From: Thioclava atlantica
GTDB lineage: Bacteria; Pseudomonadota; Alphaproteobacteria; Rhodobacterales; Rhodobacteraceae
Reading direction: 5' to 3'
Assembly (NCBI RefSeq): GCF_000737065.1
Contig: NZ_AQRC01000004.1
Coordinates: 124,001-188,000 of the forward strand
DNA: 64,000 bases
This document shows, piece by piece, positions 54,959 through 63,707 of the stretch (positions are counted from its first letter, which is position 1; each line of letters begins with the position of its first letter). The position numbers and the translations under genes were made by a program. Below the pieces are notes generated by a model. The model searched no databases, was not told where the DNA came from, and was given only the letters and a program-made list of their open reading frames with translations.

Positions 54959-56329
54959 TCAGGCGCCTTCGCTTTCGGCCTCTTCGGGGAGGGGCACGTC
55001 GAACCCTGCCTCCAGAAGCAACCTGTAGGTCTCGGCGAAAGCCCGCATCGATCCGAGCCGCTCCGATTTGCGTTGTGACAGGAAGACCGTCGCGCTCTGG
55101 TGAAACCGGATCGCCGCATCGGTATCGGGATCGGCGCCGGGGCGATAGGCCCCCACCCGGATCAGATCCTCCATATCGGCATATTTCCCGAGCGCACGAC
55201 GGGCCGCCTGCATGATGCGATACTCCGCTTCGGTGTGACAGTCGGGCAGCATCCGCGAGATGCTCTTTTGCACGTTCACCGCGGGGTAGCGGTCCTGTTC
55301 GGCGATGTGCCGGTCCAGCACGATATGCCCGTCCACGATCCCGCGCACGGTATCGGCGATCGGCTCGTTCATGTCGTCGCCATCCACCAGCACCGTGTAG
55401 AGCCCGGTGATGTCGCCGCTCCCTTCGACCCCGGGGCCGGCCCGCTCGAGAAGATGCGGGAGTTCCGCGAAGACCGTCGGCGGGTAGCCTCGCGTGGTCG
55501 GGGGCTCCCCCCCGGAGAGGCCGATCTCGCGCTGCGCCATCGCAAAGCGCGTCACCGAGTCGATCAGGAGCAGCACCTGCTTGCCCTCATCGCGGAAATG
55601 CTCGGCCACCGCCGTGGCCGTCCAGGCGGCCTGGCGGCGCAGCAGGGGCGGCTCGTCCCCGGTCGCCACGACGACGACCGCGCGCGCCATCCCCTCCGGA
55701 CCCAGATCGTTCTGGATGAAGTCCTGCACCTCGCGGCCGCGTTCGCCCACCAGTCCGATCACGATCACATCCGTATCGGTGTTGCGTGCGAGCATCGCCA
55801 TCAGCGTGGATTTCCCGACGCCCGATCCCGCGAAGACCCCCATGCGCTGGCCGCGGCAGATCGGGGTGAAAATGTCGAATACCTTGATCTGCGTCTCGAG
55901 CTTCGCCCCGACCCGCTTGCGATCGAAGGCGCGCGGCGGCGAGGCCTTCAGATCGCGCGCATGTTCGCCCGGTGTCCAGGACGTGCCGCTGCGGACAGGT
56001 CGGCCGAGCGCATCCACGACCTGGCCGATCCAGCTCTCGTCGGGATGGATGAGATCGCCATGCTGATCGAGCTCCACCCGGTCGCCCACCGACACGCCGT
56101 CCCAGCTTCCGAACGGCAGAACGCGGGTCCCCGCCTCGCCCAGTCCCACTGCCTCGGCAAGCACCGGACCACGCCGGCCGTGAACGATGCAGCGCTGCCC
56201 GATCCCCATGGCGCGCTCGAGGCCGGCGACGGTCAGCGACAGGCCGGTCACCGAGCGGACATATCCGACAATTCTTGCCCCGTCGGCCTCGTCGACCGCG
56301 CAATTCAAGGAAGAAAAAATCGTGTTCAC
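54959..56329 (-). CDS. fliI: Flagellar export ATPase FliI
   Basis: A 456-residue ATPase of the F1-beta-like FliI/SctN family. Walker A GVFAGSGVGKSTLMAML, Walker B VLLLIDSVTRFAMAQREIG, and the typical VDGHIVLDRHIAEQDRYPAV segment. It energises export of flagellar axial proteins. The GTG start VNTIFSSLNC is chosen; a TTG 18 bases upstream is an alternative. Divergent from flgB across about 65 bases. Confidence 0.94.
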   Translation of the reverse strand: MNTIFSSLNCAVDEADGARIVGYVRSVTGLSLTVAGLERAMGIGQRCIVHGRRGPVLAEAVGLGEAGTRVLPFGSWDGVSVGDRVELDQHGDLIHPDESWIGQVVDALGRPVRSGTSWTPGEHARDLKASPPRAFDRKRVGAKLETQIKVFDIFTPICRGQRMGVFAGSGVGKSTLMAMLARNTDTDVIVIGLVGERGREVQDFIQNDLGPEGMARAVVVVATGDEPPLLRRQAAWTATAVAEHFRDEGKQVLLLIDSVTRFAMAQREIGLSGGEPPTTRGYPPTVFAELPHLLERAGPGVEGSGDITGLYTVLVDGDDMNEPIADTVRGIVDGHIVLDRHIAEQDRYPAVNVQKSISRMLPDCHTEAEYRIMQAARRALGKYADMEDLIRVGAYRPGADPDTDAAIRFHQSATVFLSQRKSERLGSMRAFAETYRLLLEAGFDVPLPEEAESEGA

Positions 56330-56394
56330 AAGGATAAAGCCTATCAATCCATACTCACTACGCTATACTATCCATGAAAACGGAGCGATCCAAC

Positions 56395-56769
56395 GTGAAA
56401 CTTGATACGATATCCTTTTTTAATCTCGCCTCGGATCGGATGCAGTGGCTGGCGGCGCGCCAGAAGGTTCTGGCCGAGAATATCGCCAATGCCGACACGC
56501 CGAATTACCGCGCGCGCGACGTGACCGACTTCGAGAGCTTTCTCGAGAAGAGCAACTCCGGAACCCGCGCAGCGGGCGGAGCGCAACAGGAGGTCACCGT
56601 CGAAACGGTCCGCGCCGGCGGCGCTTGGGACAGCAGTCTCGACGGCAATGACGTGACGCTCGAACAGCAATCCGTGATGGCGAGCGAGAACGCCGAGCAA
56701 TACCGGCTGGCGACGAACCTCTATCGCAAGGCCTACCAACTGCTCAATGCCGCCAGCGGCAAGGAATAA
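56395..56769 (+). CDS. flgB: Flagellar basal-body rod protein FlgB
   Basis: A 124-residue rod protein. The conserved N-terminal LAENIANADTPNYRARDV motif (flagellar rod family) and the C-terminal YRLATNLYRKAYQLLNAASGK helix are present. Start: the GTG at 56395 has GGAG 9 bases upstream, whereas the in-frame ATG at 56374 has none, so the GTG is preferred. First gene of the flgB-flgC-fliE-fliQ operon. Confidence 0.92.
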   Translation: MKLDTISFFNLASDRMQWLAARQKVLAENIANADTPNYRARDVTDFESFLEKSNSGTRAAGGAQQEVTVETVRAGGAWDSSLDGNDVTLEQQSVMASENAEQYRLATNLYRKAYQLLNAASGKE

Positions 56770-56786
56770 CGCGAGGAAAACCCATC

Positions 56787-57197
56787 ATGGACCCTCTGAA
56801 ATCAATCGGTGAAATCGCCGCAAGCGGGCTCAGGGCGCAAGGCGAACGGCTGAAGGTCGTCTCCGAGAACGTCGCGAATGCGGATTCGACCGGGTCGACG
56901 CCGGGCGCCGACCCGTATCGCCGCAAGACCATCTCCTTTGGCGAGATGGTCGATGACGCGACGGGCGCCACGATGGTCGACGTCGCCGAGATCGGGCGCG
57001 ACACCTCCGATTTCGTGCTGAAATACGACCCGTCCCATCCGGCCGCGAATGCCGAGGGCTTCGTGAAGATGCCCAATGTCAATCCGATCATCGAGATGAG
57101 CAACATGCGCGAAGCCGCGCGCAGCTACGAGGCCAACCTCAACATGCTCGAAACCGGCCGCCAGATGCGGCGCGAGATGATCGATCTCCTGAAATAG
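56787..57197 (+). CDS. flgC: Flagellar basal-body rod protein FlgC
   Basis: A 136-residue rod protein. It has the N-terminal signature SENVANADSTGSTPGADPYRR (ANxxT-type) and a C-terminal helix MREAARSYEANLNMLETGRQM. It assembles above FlgB in the proximal rod. 17 bases after flgB and 7 before fliE. Confidence 0.95.
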   Translation: MDPLKSIGEIAASGLRAQGERLKVVSENVANADSTGSTPGADPYRRKTISFGEMVDDATGATMVDVAEIGRDTSDFVLKYDPSHPAANAEGFVKMPNVNPIIEMSNMREAARSYEANLNMLETGRQMRREMIDLLK

Positions 57198-57204
57198 GTG
57201 AAGC

Positions 57205-57522
57205 ATGAGCGATCCAGTTCTCTCCAATGCGGCGATCCGCGGTGCCTATGGCGCGGCCCGAAACCTGAGCGGCGCCCCCGCCGCGCATGAAAGCGAGAAA
57301 GCCGGGCAGAGCTTCGGCGACATGCTCAAGAGCGCCGCCGAAGAGGCGGTGCAGACCATGCGCAGCGCCGATTCGACCGCGCAGGCCGGTCTGGTGGGCA
57401 AGGCCAGCACGCAGCAGGTCGTCGAGGCGACAATGGCGATGGAATCCACAGTCAAGGTCACCGTGGCTATGCGCGACAAGCTGGTCGAAGCCTATCAGGA
57501 AATCATGCGGATGCCGATCTGA
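57205..57522 (+). CDS. fliE: Flagellar hook-basal body protein FliE
   Basis: A 105-residue protein. The C-terminal helix VVEATMAMESTVKVTVAMRDKLVEAYQEIMRMPI is typical of FliE, which joins the MS ring to the rod. The N-terminus has a low-complexity AHESEKAGQSFGDMLKSA stretch. Stop 16 bases before fliQ. Confidence 0.92.
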   Translation: MSDPVLSNAAIRGAYGAARNLSGAPAAHESEKAGQSFGDMLKSAAEEAVQTMRSADSTAQAGLVGKASTQQVVEATMAMESTVKVTVAMRDKLVEAYQEIMRMPI

Positions 57523-57538
57523 GCCGGGCGGGAGCGAC

Positions 57539-57808
57539 ATGGAAGAAGCCGATGTCTACGCGATCATGTCGGACACGATCTGGACGGTCCTGCTGGGGGC
57601 CGGCCCGATCCTGGCGCTCGCGCTCATCGTGGGGCTCGGCATCGCCATCTTCCAGGCGCTGACCCAGGTGCAAGAGATGACGCTCACCTTCGTCCCGAAG
57701 ATCGTCGCGATCTTCGTGGGCCTCGTGCTTGCCCTGCCCTTCATCTACGCGACGCTTTCCCATCTGTCGCAAACCGTCTTCGATCTCATCATGAACGGAC
57801 CCGTGTGA
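57539..57808 (+). CDS. fliQ: Flagellar export-gate protein FliQ
   Basis: An 89-residue inner-membrane protein with two helices (about 15-40 and 54-78). FQALTQVQEMTLTFVPKIVAI is the diagnostic FliQ motif. It forms the FliPQR gate; fliR lies about 3 kb downstream and no fliP is in view. The stop overlaps the next start by one base (TGATG). Confidence 0.94.
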   Translation: MEEADVYAIMSDTIWTVLLGAGPILALALIVGLGIAIFQALTQVQEMTLTFVPKIVAIFVGLVLALPFIYATLSHLSQTVFDLIMNGPV

Positions 57809-58602
57809 TGGCGCAGCCGCGGTGGTTCCGGCGCCTCGCGGCTCTGGTGCTCTCGGGCATCATCGCCGCCGGACCGGCGCGGGCCGAGGGCTGGGCGGGC
57901 TTCTACACGTCCAGCCGTCCGAGCGTCTCCGAGGAGGCCATCGCCATCGACAATGACCAGCGGTGCCTGCGCGAGATCTTCGCCGCTCAGGAACGCTATG
58001 GAATTCCCGACAACCTCCTGCTCGCGATCGGGCTTCAGGAGGCCGGCTTGCGCAACGAGGGTCGGCTGACGGTCTGGCCCTGGAGCGTCAATGCCGCAGG
58101 CGAGGGGCGGGTCTTCGACAGCCGCGAGGCCGCCCTTGCCTGGGTGCATCAGAAACAGGCCGAGGGCGTCTCCTCGATCGATACGGGCTGCATGCAGGTG
58201 AACCGCAAATGGCATCCGGATGCCTTCGACTCGCTCGCCCAGTCCTTCGATCCGGCGGCGAATGTGGATTATGCCGCGCGGTTTCTCGTCGATTTGCACC
58301 GGCGGACCGGGGACTGGTGGCTCGCGGCCGGGTCCTATCATTCCTTCACGCCCGACGCGCGCGAGACCTATCTGAACACGCTCAAACGCAATCTCGCGGT
58401 GGCGCAGAAGCGCAGCGCCTATTTCATCCAGCTCGCGGGCGCGGCGGTTGCACACGAGCCGAACACCCTGCCGCAAGCCGACGGAAGGAAAGTCCCTGTG
58501 TTCTGGTCGGCTGCGATGACCGAAGACCAGGACATGCGGCTCTCGATCTATTCGACCAACGATCTGCAGCCCGTGCTTCCCGAATTCACGCGAACGAATT
58601 GA
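57808..58602 (+). CDS. Flagellar-associated lytic transglycosylase (SltF-like)
   Basis: A 264-residue exported protein with a signal peptide ending AGPARA (residue about 26). The SLT-like domain carries the catalytic glutamate in LAIGLQEAGLR and the late DTGCMQVNRKWHP and ARFLVDLHRRTGDWW motifs. It fits SltF of Rhodobacter, which opens peptidoglycan for the rod. It lies between fliQ and flhA. The ATG, one base into the fliQ stop, is taken; a GTG just before is possible. Confidence 0.85.
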   Translation: MAQPRWFRRLAALVLSGIIAAGPARAEGWAGFYTSSRPSVSEEAIAIDNDQRCLREIFAAQERYGIPDNLLLAIGLQEAGLRNEGRLTVWPWSVNAAGEGRVFDSREAALAWVHQKQAEGVSSIDTGCMQVNRKWHPDAFDSLAQSFDPAANVDYAARFLVDLHRRTGDWWLAAGSYHSFTPDARETYLNTLKRNLAVAQKRSAYFIQLAGAAVAHEPNTLPQADGRKVPVFWSAAMTEDQDMRLSIYSTNDLQPVLPEFTRTN

Positions 58603-58609
58603 GCGACAG

Positions 58610-60700
58610 ATGAACCCAGACCAGACCAGCATCGGCAGCACCCTCGCGGGGTTCGGCTTCAGGAACCGGGATGTCGGCTTCGCGATCGGCGTCACGCTGA
58701 TCCTTGGAATGCTCTTCGTCCCGCTGCCGCCGATCATCCTGGATTTCGGCCTCGCGATCTCGCTCTCGCTCTCGGTGCTGATCCTCATGGTGGCGCTCTG
58801 GATTCCGAAGCCCCTCGAATTCAACTCCTTCCCCACTCTCCTGCTCGTCGTGACGATGCTGCGGCTGTCGCTCAACATTTCCTCGACCCGGCTCATTCTC
58901 AGCAACGGCCATACCGGGACCGATGCGGCGGGCGGCGTCATCGAGGGCTTCTCGCGCTTCATCGTCGGCGGGGATTTCGTGATCGGCATCGTCATCTTCG
59001 CGATCCTCGTCGTGATCAATTTCGTCGTCATCACGAAGGGCTCGACCCGGATCGCCGAGGTCTCCGCGCGGTTCTCGCTCGACGCGATGCCCGGCAAGCA
59101 GATGGCGATCGACGCCGATCTCGGCGCGGGGCTGATCGACGAGGTGGAAGCCAAGCGCCGCCGAAAGGAGCTCGAAGACGAAAGCGGCTTCTTCGGCGCG
59201 ATGGACGGAGCATCGAAATTCGTGCGCGGCGACGCGGTGGCCGGCATCATCATCACGCTGATCAACGTGGTGGGCGGCATTCTGATCGGCGTCGTCCAGC
59301 ATGGGCTGAGCGTCAGCCAGGCCGCGGGCAACTATACCGTGCTGACGATCGGCGACGGGCTCGTGACCCAGATCCCCGCGCTCGTGGTCTCGCTGGCCGC
59401 GGGCCTGATCGTCACGAAGGGTGGCACGGAGGGCGCGGCCAACGAGGCGGTGCTCGGGCAGCTCAGCAACTTCCCCAAGGCCCTCTACATGGCGGCGGTC
59501 CTCCTTTTCGGGATCGGCCTGCTGCCCGGCTTCCCCATCGTGGTTTTCGTCGCGCTTGCCGGATTGCTCGCAGGCCTCGGCTGGGTGATGCAGGACCAAG
59601 CCGCGACCCGCGCCAGCGCCGAGGCTGCAGCCCAGGCGAAGGAAGCCCAGTCCGAGGAAACGGCGGCCGAGAGCGCGCAACAGCAACTCAAGCTCGACGA
59701 GTTGCGCCTCAGCCTCGGGGCGGGACTGGTGCCGCTGATCGCAAGCATGGATGCGGCCCTGCCCGGCAAGGTGAAAAGCCTGCGCAACCTGTTCATGAAG
59801 GATTACGGCTTCGTCCTGCCCTCGGTGCGCATCAAGGACGACCCGATGCTGCCGACCAACACCTATTCGATTCTGGTGCAGGGCGTCGAAGCGGCGCGGG
59901 GCGAACTTCGTCCCAACTTGGTGATGGTCATCGACCCGGCCGGCGATCAGGTGAAGCTTCCCGGAGAGCGGATCAAGGAGCCCACATTCGGCCTGAGCGC
60001 GGTCTGGATCGACCCCTCGCGCGCCTCCGAGGCCGAACAGCAGGGCCATACCGTCGTCGACCCCGAGAGCGTGATCACCACCCATCTCACCGAGATCATC
60101 AAGGAGCACATGTCCGAACTGCTCACCTATGGGGCGGTGAAGAAACTCCTCGCCGAGCTCGACCGGGATTACCAGAAACTCGCGAGCGACATTTCCAACC
60201 CCGCCCCCGAGATCCTGCTCCAGCAAGTCCTGCAATCGCTTCTGGCCGAGCGCATCTCGATCCGCAATCTGCCCCTGATCATCGAGGCCGTCGCCGAGGC
60301 TGCCCCCTCGAGCACGAACCCCGCGGTGATCACCGAGCGGGTCCGGGCGCGCCTTGCCAACCAGATCTGCCGCGCGCTCGCGGACGGCTCCGGTTTCGTG
60401 CCGGTGCTCACCATGTCGGGGGCCTGGGAGCACGAATTCGCCGAGGCCGTGAAGATCAACGGGAAGGAACGGACCTTCCTGATGTCGCCGCAGCGCGTTC
60501 AGGAATTCGTCCTCGAAGCGCGGCAGGAAATTCAACGCCACGCCGCGCGCGACGAATGGCCCGCGCTCATGGTCGCGCCCGAAGTGCGCGGCTATGTTCG
60601 CTCGATGCTCGAGCGGGTGAGCCCGATGACGCAGGTGATCTCGCATAACGAGGTGCATCGGAAGGCCGCCATGAAGACGGTCGGGACGATCGGGGCCTGA
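58610..60700 (+). CDS. flhA: Flagellar export-gate protein FlhA
   Basis: A 696-residue protein with about eight N-terminal membrane helices and a large cytoplasmic C-terminal domain (about 360-696). The signature RIAEVSARFSLDAMPGKQMAIDADLGAG (FHIPEP region) is present. It binds FliI-associated substrates and chaperones. 7 bases after the transglycosylase gene and 3 before fliR. Confidence 0.97.
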   Translation: MNPDQTSIGSTLAGFGFRNRDVGFAIGVTLILGMLFVPLPPIILDFGLAISLSLSVLILMVALWIPKPLEFNSFPTLLLVVTMLRLSLNISSTRLILSNGHTGTDAAGGVIEGFSRFIVGGDFVIGIVIFAILVVINFVVITKGSTRIAEVSARFSLDAMPGKQMAIDADLGAGLIDEVEAKRRRKELEDESGFFGAMDGASKFVRGDAVAGIIITLINVVGGILIGVVQHGLSVSQAAGNYTVLTIGDGLVTQIPALVVSLAAGLIVTKGGTEGAANEAVLGQLSNFPKALYMAAVLLFGIGLLPGFPIVVFVALAGLLAGLGWVMQDQAATRASAEAAAQAKEAQSEETAAESAQQQLKLDELRLSLGAGLVPLIASMDAALPGKVKSLRNLFMKDYGFVLPSVRIKDDPMLPTNTYSILVQGVEAARGELRPNLVMVIDPAGDQVKLPGERIKEPTFGLSAVWIDPSRASEAEQQGHTVVDPESVITTHLTEIIKEHMSELLTYGAVKKLLAELDRDYQKLASDISNPAPEILLQQVLQSLLAERISIRNLPLIIEAVAEAAPSSTNPAVITERVRARLANQICRALADGSGFVPVLTMSGAWEHEFAEAVKINGKERTFLMSPQRVQEFVLEARQEIQRHAARDEWPALMVAPEVRGYVRSMLERVSPMTQVISHNEVHRKAAMKTVGTIGA

Positions 60701-60703
60701 CCC

Positions 60704-61465
60704 ATGGGCGAGCTCGGCGCATTTCTCGACGGCCAGCTTTTCGGCTACCTCATCGTCTTCGCCCGGCTGGGCAGCGCGCTGATGTTCATGCCCGGCTTCG
60801 GGGAGATGCAGGTGCCGACACGAACGCGCCTCGCCATCGCGCTGGTCTTCAGCCTCGCGCTCTATCCCGCGACCCCGGTGGCCCCGATCCAGCCCGACAA
60901 TCTCGTGACCTTCGCCATCCTCCTCGGCCTCGAGGTTACCACGGGCCTGTGGATCGGGCTGACCGCGCGGGTCCTGCTCAGCGCCCTGCAATTCGCAGGT
61001 CATCAGGCCGGACAGGTCTCCGGGCTCGCAAATGCCTTCGCCCCCAGCCTCGGCTCTTTCGAGGGCTCCACCATGGTCGCGAGTTTCCTCCTCCTTTCGG
61101 GCGTCACCCTGATCTTCGTCACGAACACGCATCACGTCATCATCCGGGCGCTGCTCTATTCCTACGAGGTCTTCCCGCCGGATACGCTTCTGCTCGGCGA
61201 CATGGCCCGACAGATCGTCAAGGCCGCCTCGGCAAGCCTTTACATCGGTGCGGCCATCGCGGCGCCCTTCTTCGTCATGGGCATCATCCTCAATCTCGGG
61301 ATGGGGCTTGCAAACCGGATGATGCCCGCGCTTCCGGTCTTCTTCGTGGCGGCCCCCACGCTCATCGCGGCGGGCCTCCTGATCCTGGCGGTCGCAACCC
61401 CGAGCATGCTGCACGTCTTCCTGGGCCAGTTTACCGGCTGGCTCGGGAGTTTCGTCATTCCATAA
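60704..61465 (+). CDS. fliR: Flagellar export-gate protein FliR
   Basis: A 253-residue polytopic membrane protein with about six helices. FARLGSALMFMPGFGEMQVPTRTRLAIAL and QFAGHQAGQVSGLANAFAPSLG are typical of FliR. Part of the FliPQR gate. Starts 3 bases after flhA; flhB follows in 10 bases. Confidence 0.95.
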   Translation: MGELGAFLDGQLFGYLIVFARLGSALMFMPGFGEMQVPTRTRLAIALVFSLALYPATPVAPIQPDNLVTFAILLGLEVTTGLWIGLTARVLLSALQFAGHQAGQVSGLANAFAPSLGSFEGSTMVASFLLLSGVTLIFVTNTHHVIIRALLYSYEVFPPDTLLLGDMARQIVKAASASLYIGAAIAAPFFVMGIILNLGMGLANRMMPALPVFFVAAPTLIAAGLLILAVATPSMLHVFLGQFTGWLGSFVIP

Positions 61466-61475
61466 GGAGCCGGGT

Positions 61476-62609
61476 GTGGCCGAAGGCGACGAACAGGACA
61501 AATCCTCCAAGACCGAAGAGCCGACAGACAAGCGGCTGAAATCGGCACGCGAGAAGGGCGACGTTCCCGCCTCGCGCGAGACCGGCAACATGATGTCGGT
61601 CTTTTCCCTGCTGGTCATCGTGGTCTTCGTTCTCCCGCTCGTGGCGGGCCAGGCCGTCACTTCGCTCGGTCAGATCTTTTCCGGGGCGGGGCAGGTCGAG
61701 ATCGGTCAGGGCGGAGCGGGATTGCGCGATATCGGCGGCATCCTGGGCAACCTGATCCGCGAGATCGTGGTCTGGGCCGCCCCGATCTTCGGGGTGATGA
61801 TCCTCGCCGCGCTGTTCGGGGTTCTGATCCAGGGCGAAACCGTGGTCGCCTCCGAGCGCCTGACGCCGAAGCTCTCGAAACTCTCGCCGCTCGCGGGTCT
61901 CAAGCGGATGTTCTCGCCCTCAGCTCTCGTCGAATTCGCGAAAAGCATCGCGAAGGTTCTCGTCATCGGCGTGCTGGCACTCTGGGTGGCGAAACGCGCC
62001 GTCACCGGCATCTGGCAAGGCGAGAATTTCCTGCCCGAGCAGATACCGGTTTACGCGGCGCATTGGGCCGGGTGGCTGCTGGGCGCGGCGATGATCTTCC
62101 TCGTGCCCGTCACCATCGGCGACATCATCTGGAAGCGGTTCGAGTGGCGCCGGAAACTGCGCATGTCGCTCAAGGAGATCCGCGACGAGATGAAGGATTC
62201 CGAGGGCGATCCGCAGATCAAGAGCCGCAGGGCCGAGATCGCGCGCCGTCGGGCGCGCCAGCGCATGGCGCAAGCGGTCCCGACCGCCAGCGTTGTCGTG
62301 ACGAACCCGACGCATTTCGCCGTGGCGCTCAAATACGAACAGGGCAGCGACGCCGCGCCGGTCTGCGTCGCGAAAGGGGCCGATGCGGTGGCGGCGCGGA
62401 TCCGCAAGATCGCGCGCGACAACGAGGTGCCCATCGTCGAGAACAAGCCGCTCGCCCGCACGCTTCACGCCACCATCGAGGTGGATGACATGGTGCCGAT
62501 CGAGCACTGGCAGGCCGTCGCGGAAATCATCGGCTATGTCATGGACCTGCGCCGCAATATTCGCCGCGCGCCGCCGAAGGGCTCCGTGCTGCGGGTCGAT
62601 GAGGAGTGA
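61476..62609 (+). CDS. flhB: Flagellar export-switch protein FlhB
   Basis: A 377-residue membrane protein with four helices and a cytoplasmic autocleaved domain. The NPTH cleavage site is visible in VVVTNPTHFAVALKY. It switches export from rod/hook to filament substrates. The GTG start with AAGGAG 6 bases upstream is taken. Followed by a small convergent gap. Confidence 0.97.
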   Translation: MAEGDEQDKSSKTEEPTDKRLKSAREKGDVPASRETGNMMSVFSLLVIVVFVLPLVAGQAVTSLGQIFSGAGQVEIGQGGAGLRDIGGILGNLIREIVVWAAPIFGVMILAALFGVLIQGETVVASERLTPKLSKLSPLAGLKRMFSPSALVEFAKSIAKVLVIGVLALWVAKRAVTGIWQGENFLPEQIPVYAAHWAGWLLGAAMIFLVPVTIGDIIWKRFEWRRKLRMSLKEIRDEMKDSEGDPQIKSRRAEIARRRARQRMAQAVPTASVVVTNPTHFAVALKYEQGSDAAPVCVAKGADAVAARIRKIARDNEVPIVENKPLARTLHATIEVDDMVPIEHWQAVAEIIGYVMDLRRNIRRAPPKGSVLRVDEE

Positions 62610-62667
62610 CGGGCCGGGGGTGACCGCGCGGTTCTCCCCCTCGCGACAAGAGAGAAGCTCCCGCGGC

Positions 62668-62688
62668 CGGGCGTGGCTCAGACGCCCG
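62668..62688. terminator. Weak hairpin between flhB and the MotE-like gene
   Basis: CGGGCGT (62668-62674) and ACGCCCG (62682-62688) form a 7-bp stem with a GGCTCAG loop in the convergent gap. No T-run on either side, so it is at best a weak terminator. Confidence 0.35.
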
Positions 62689-62694
62689 CGCGGT

Positions 62695-63333
62695 TCAGTT
62701 CAGCTTCACGTTGACCAGCTTCTGGTCGCCGGGCAGCTTCGAGCGCTCGAGGATGATCTTTGAGACCGCGCGTGCGCGCACCGGGTTCATCTCGGCCATG
62801 ATCGGCGCGACCTCGCGCTCCTTCATCGTCGCCAGCACCATGACCGTCACCTCGATGTCGAGATCGTTCATGATCGCCGCCGCCGCCGCCGGTTTCATGT
62901 TCTTGTAGATGGACACCAGTCGATCCACGTCCTCGGTATGGGATTTCTCCACCTTGTCGAGAAGCGTGGTGACCTTGTCCTTCAGCTCGGTCAGATGCTT
63001 CGACTGGGTGTCGAGCCCCTGCTTGGCGAGTTCGATCTCGGCGCTGCGGGCGTCGAGTTTCTTCTTCTGATCCGCGAGGAGATCACGCTCCTGCCGCACC
63101 GACATCAACAGCTCTTCTGGTGTCGGGCTGCAGGCCCCCGGGGCGGTGGAAAGCTTGCCAGTCGATGCCAGCGCCGCGGTGGCGCTTTCCTTTTCGGCGC
63201 CGCTTGCGAGAGCGGCCGGCAGCAGCGAATCCGGAAACGGGATCATGCCCGACGGAAGGCTGGTCACGAGCTTGGCGCCCCCCGACAGCAGCAGCGCACC
63301 GACCAGAACTTGCAGACTGCGGCTCTTCACCAT
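62695..63333 (-). CDS. MotE-like flagellar motility protein
   Basis: A 212-residue protein with an N-terminal membrane or signal segment (about 6-25), a long coiled-coil (about 85-145; KKKLDARSAEIELAKQGLD) and a C-terminal MgtE-N-like domain (about 145-205; YKNMKPAAAAAIMNDLDIEV). This is the layout of MotE, the periplasmic chaperone for MotC in Sinorhizobium. The start overlaps the DUF6468-like stop by 7 bases. Confidence 0.75.
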   Translation of the reverse strand: MVKSRSLQVLVGALLLSGGAKLVTSLPSGMIPFPDSLLPAALASGAEKESATAALASTGKLSTAPGACSPTPEELLMSVRQERDLLADQKKKLDARSAEIELAKQGLDTQSKHLTELKDKVTTLLDKVEKSHTEDVDRLVSIYKNMKPAAAAAIMNDLDIEVTVMVLATMKEREVAPIMAEMNPVRARAVSKIILERSKLPGDQKLVNVKLN

Positions 63334-63707
63334 TGCCCCTGCGCCTCCCGCCGCACCCGCGTCTGATCGAAGAAGCTTTTCACCAGCTCGGCCTTGCCGG
63401 TGACCCGGGTCAGACCCATCGGCGATTTCGGCCCCGAGCGACGCGAATTGAAGGTCAGGGTCGGCGCCGCTCCTTGCGAGGGTGCCGGATCGGGCGAGGG
63501 CGCTTCGCGGCTTGCGGCCACCGCGTCCTTCATCCGGTCGACGGATTCCTGCGACTTGTCCACGGCGGCGGAAAAGGCGGTGACGAGCGGCTCCATCTCC
63601 TCGAGAACGAGCATGAGCTTCTTGACCCGCCGCGTGATCAGCACGCCATAGGCCATCAGCCCGCCAAGGGACACGAGAATAATCGCGTTAATCAGCATCG
63701 ACGTCAT
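63327..63707 (-). CDS. Flagellar-linked DUF6468-like protein
   Basis: A 126-residue protein with one N-terminal membrane helix (about 4-24), a short coiled region (MLVLEEMEPLVTAFSAAVDKSQESVDRMKDAV), a low-complexity proline/alanine linker and a conserved C-terminal KAELVKSFFDQTRVRREAQGQW. It matches the family placed between fliM and motE in alphaproteobacteria; the domain number is from memory and unverified. Overlaps fliM by 20 bases and the MotE-like gene by 7. Confidence 0.7.
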   Translation of the reverse strand: MTSMLINAIILVSLGGLMAYGVLITRRVKKLMLVLEEMEPLVTAFSAAVDKSQESVDRMKDAVAASREAPSPDPAPSQGAAPTLTFNSRRSGPKSPMGLTRVTGKAELVKSFFDQTRVRREAQGQW

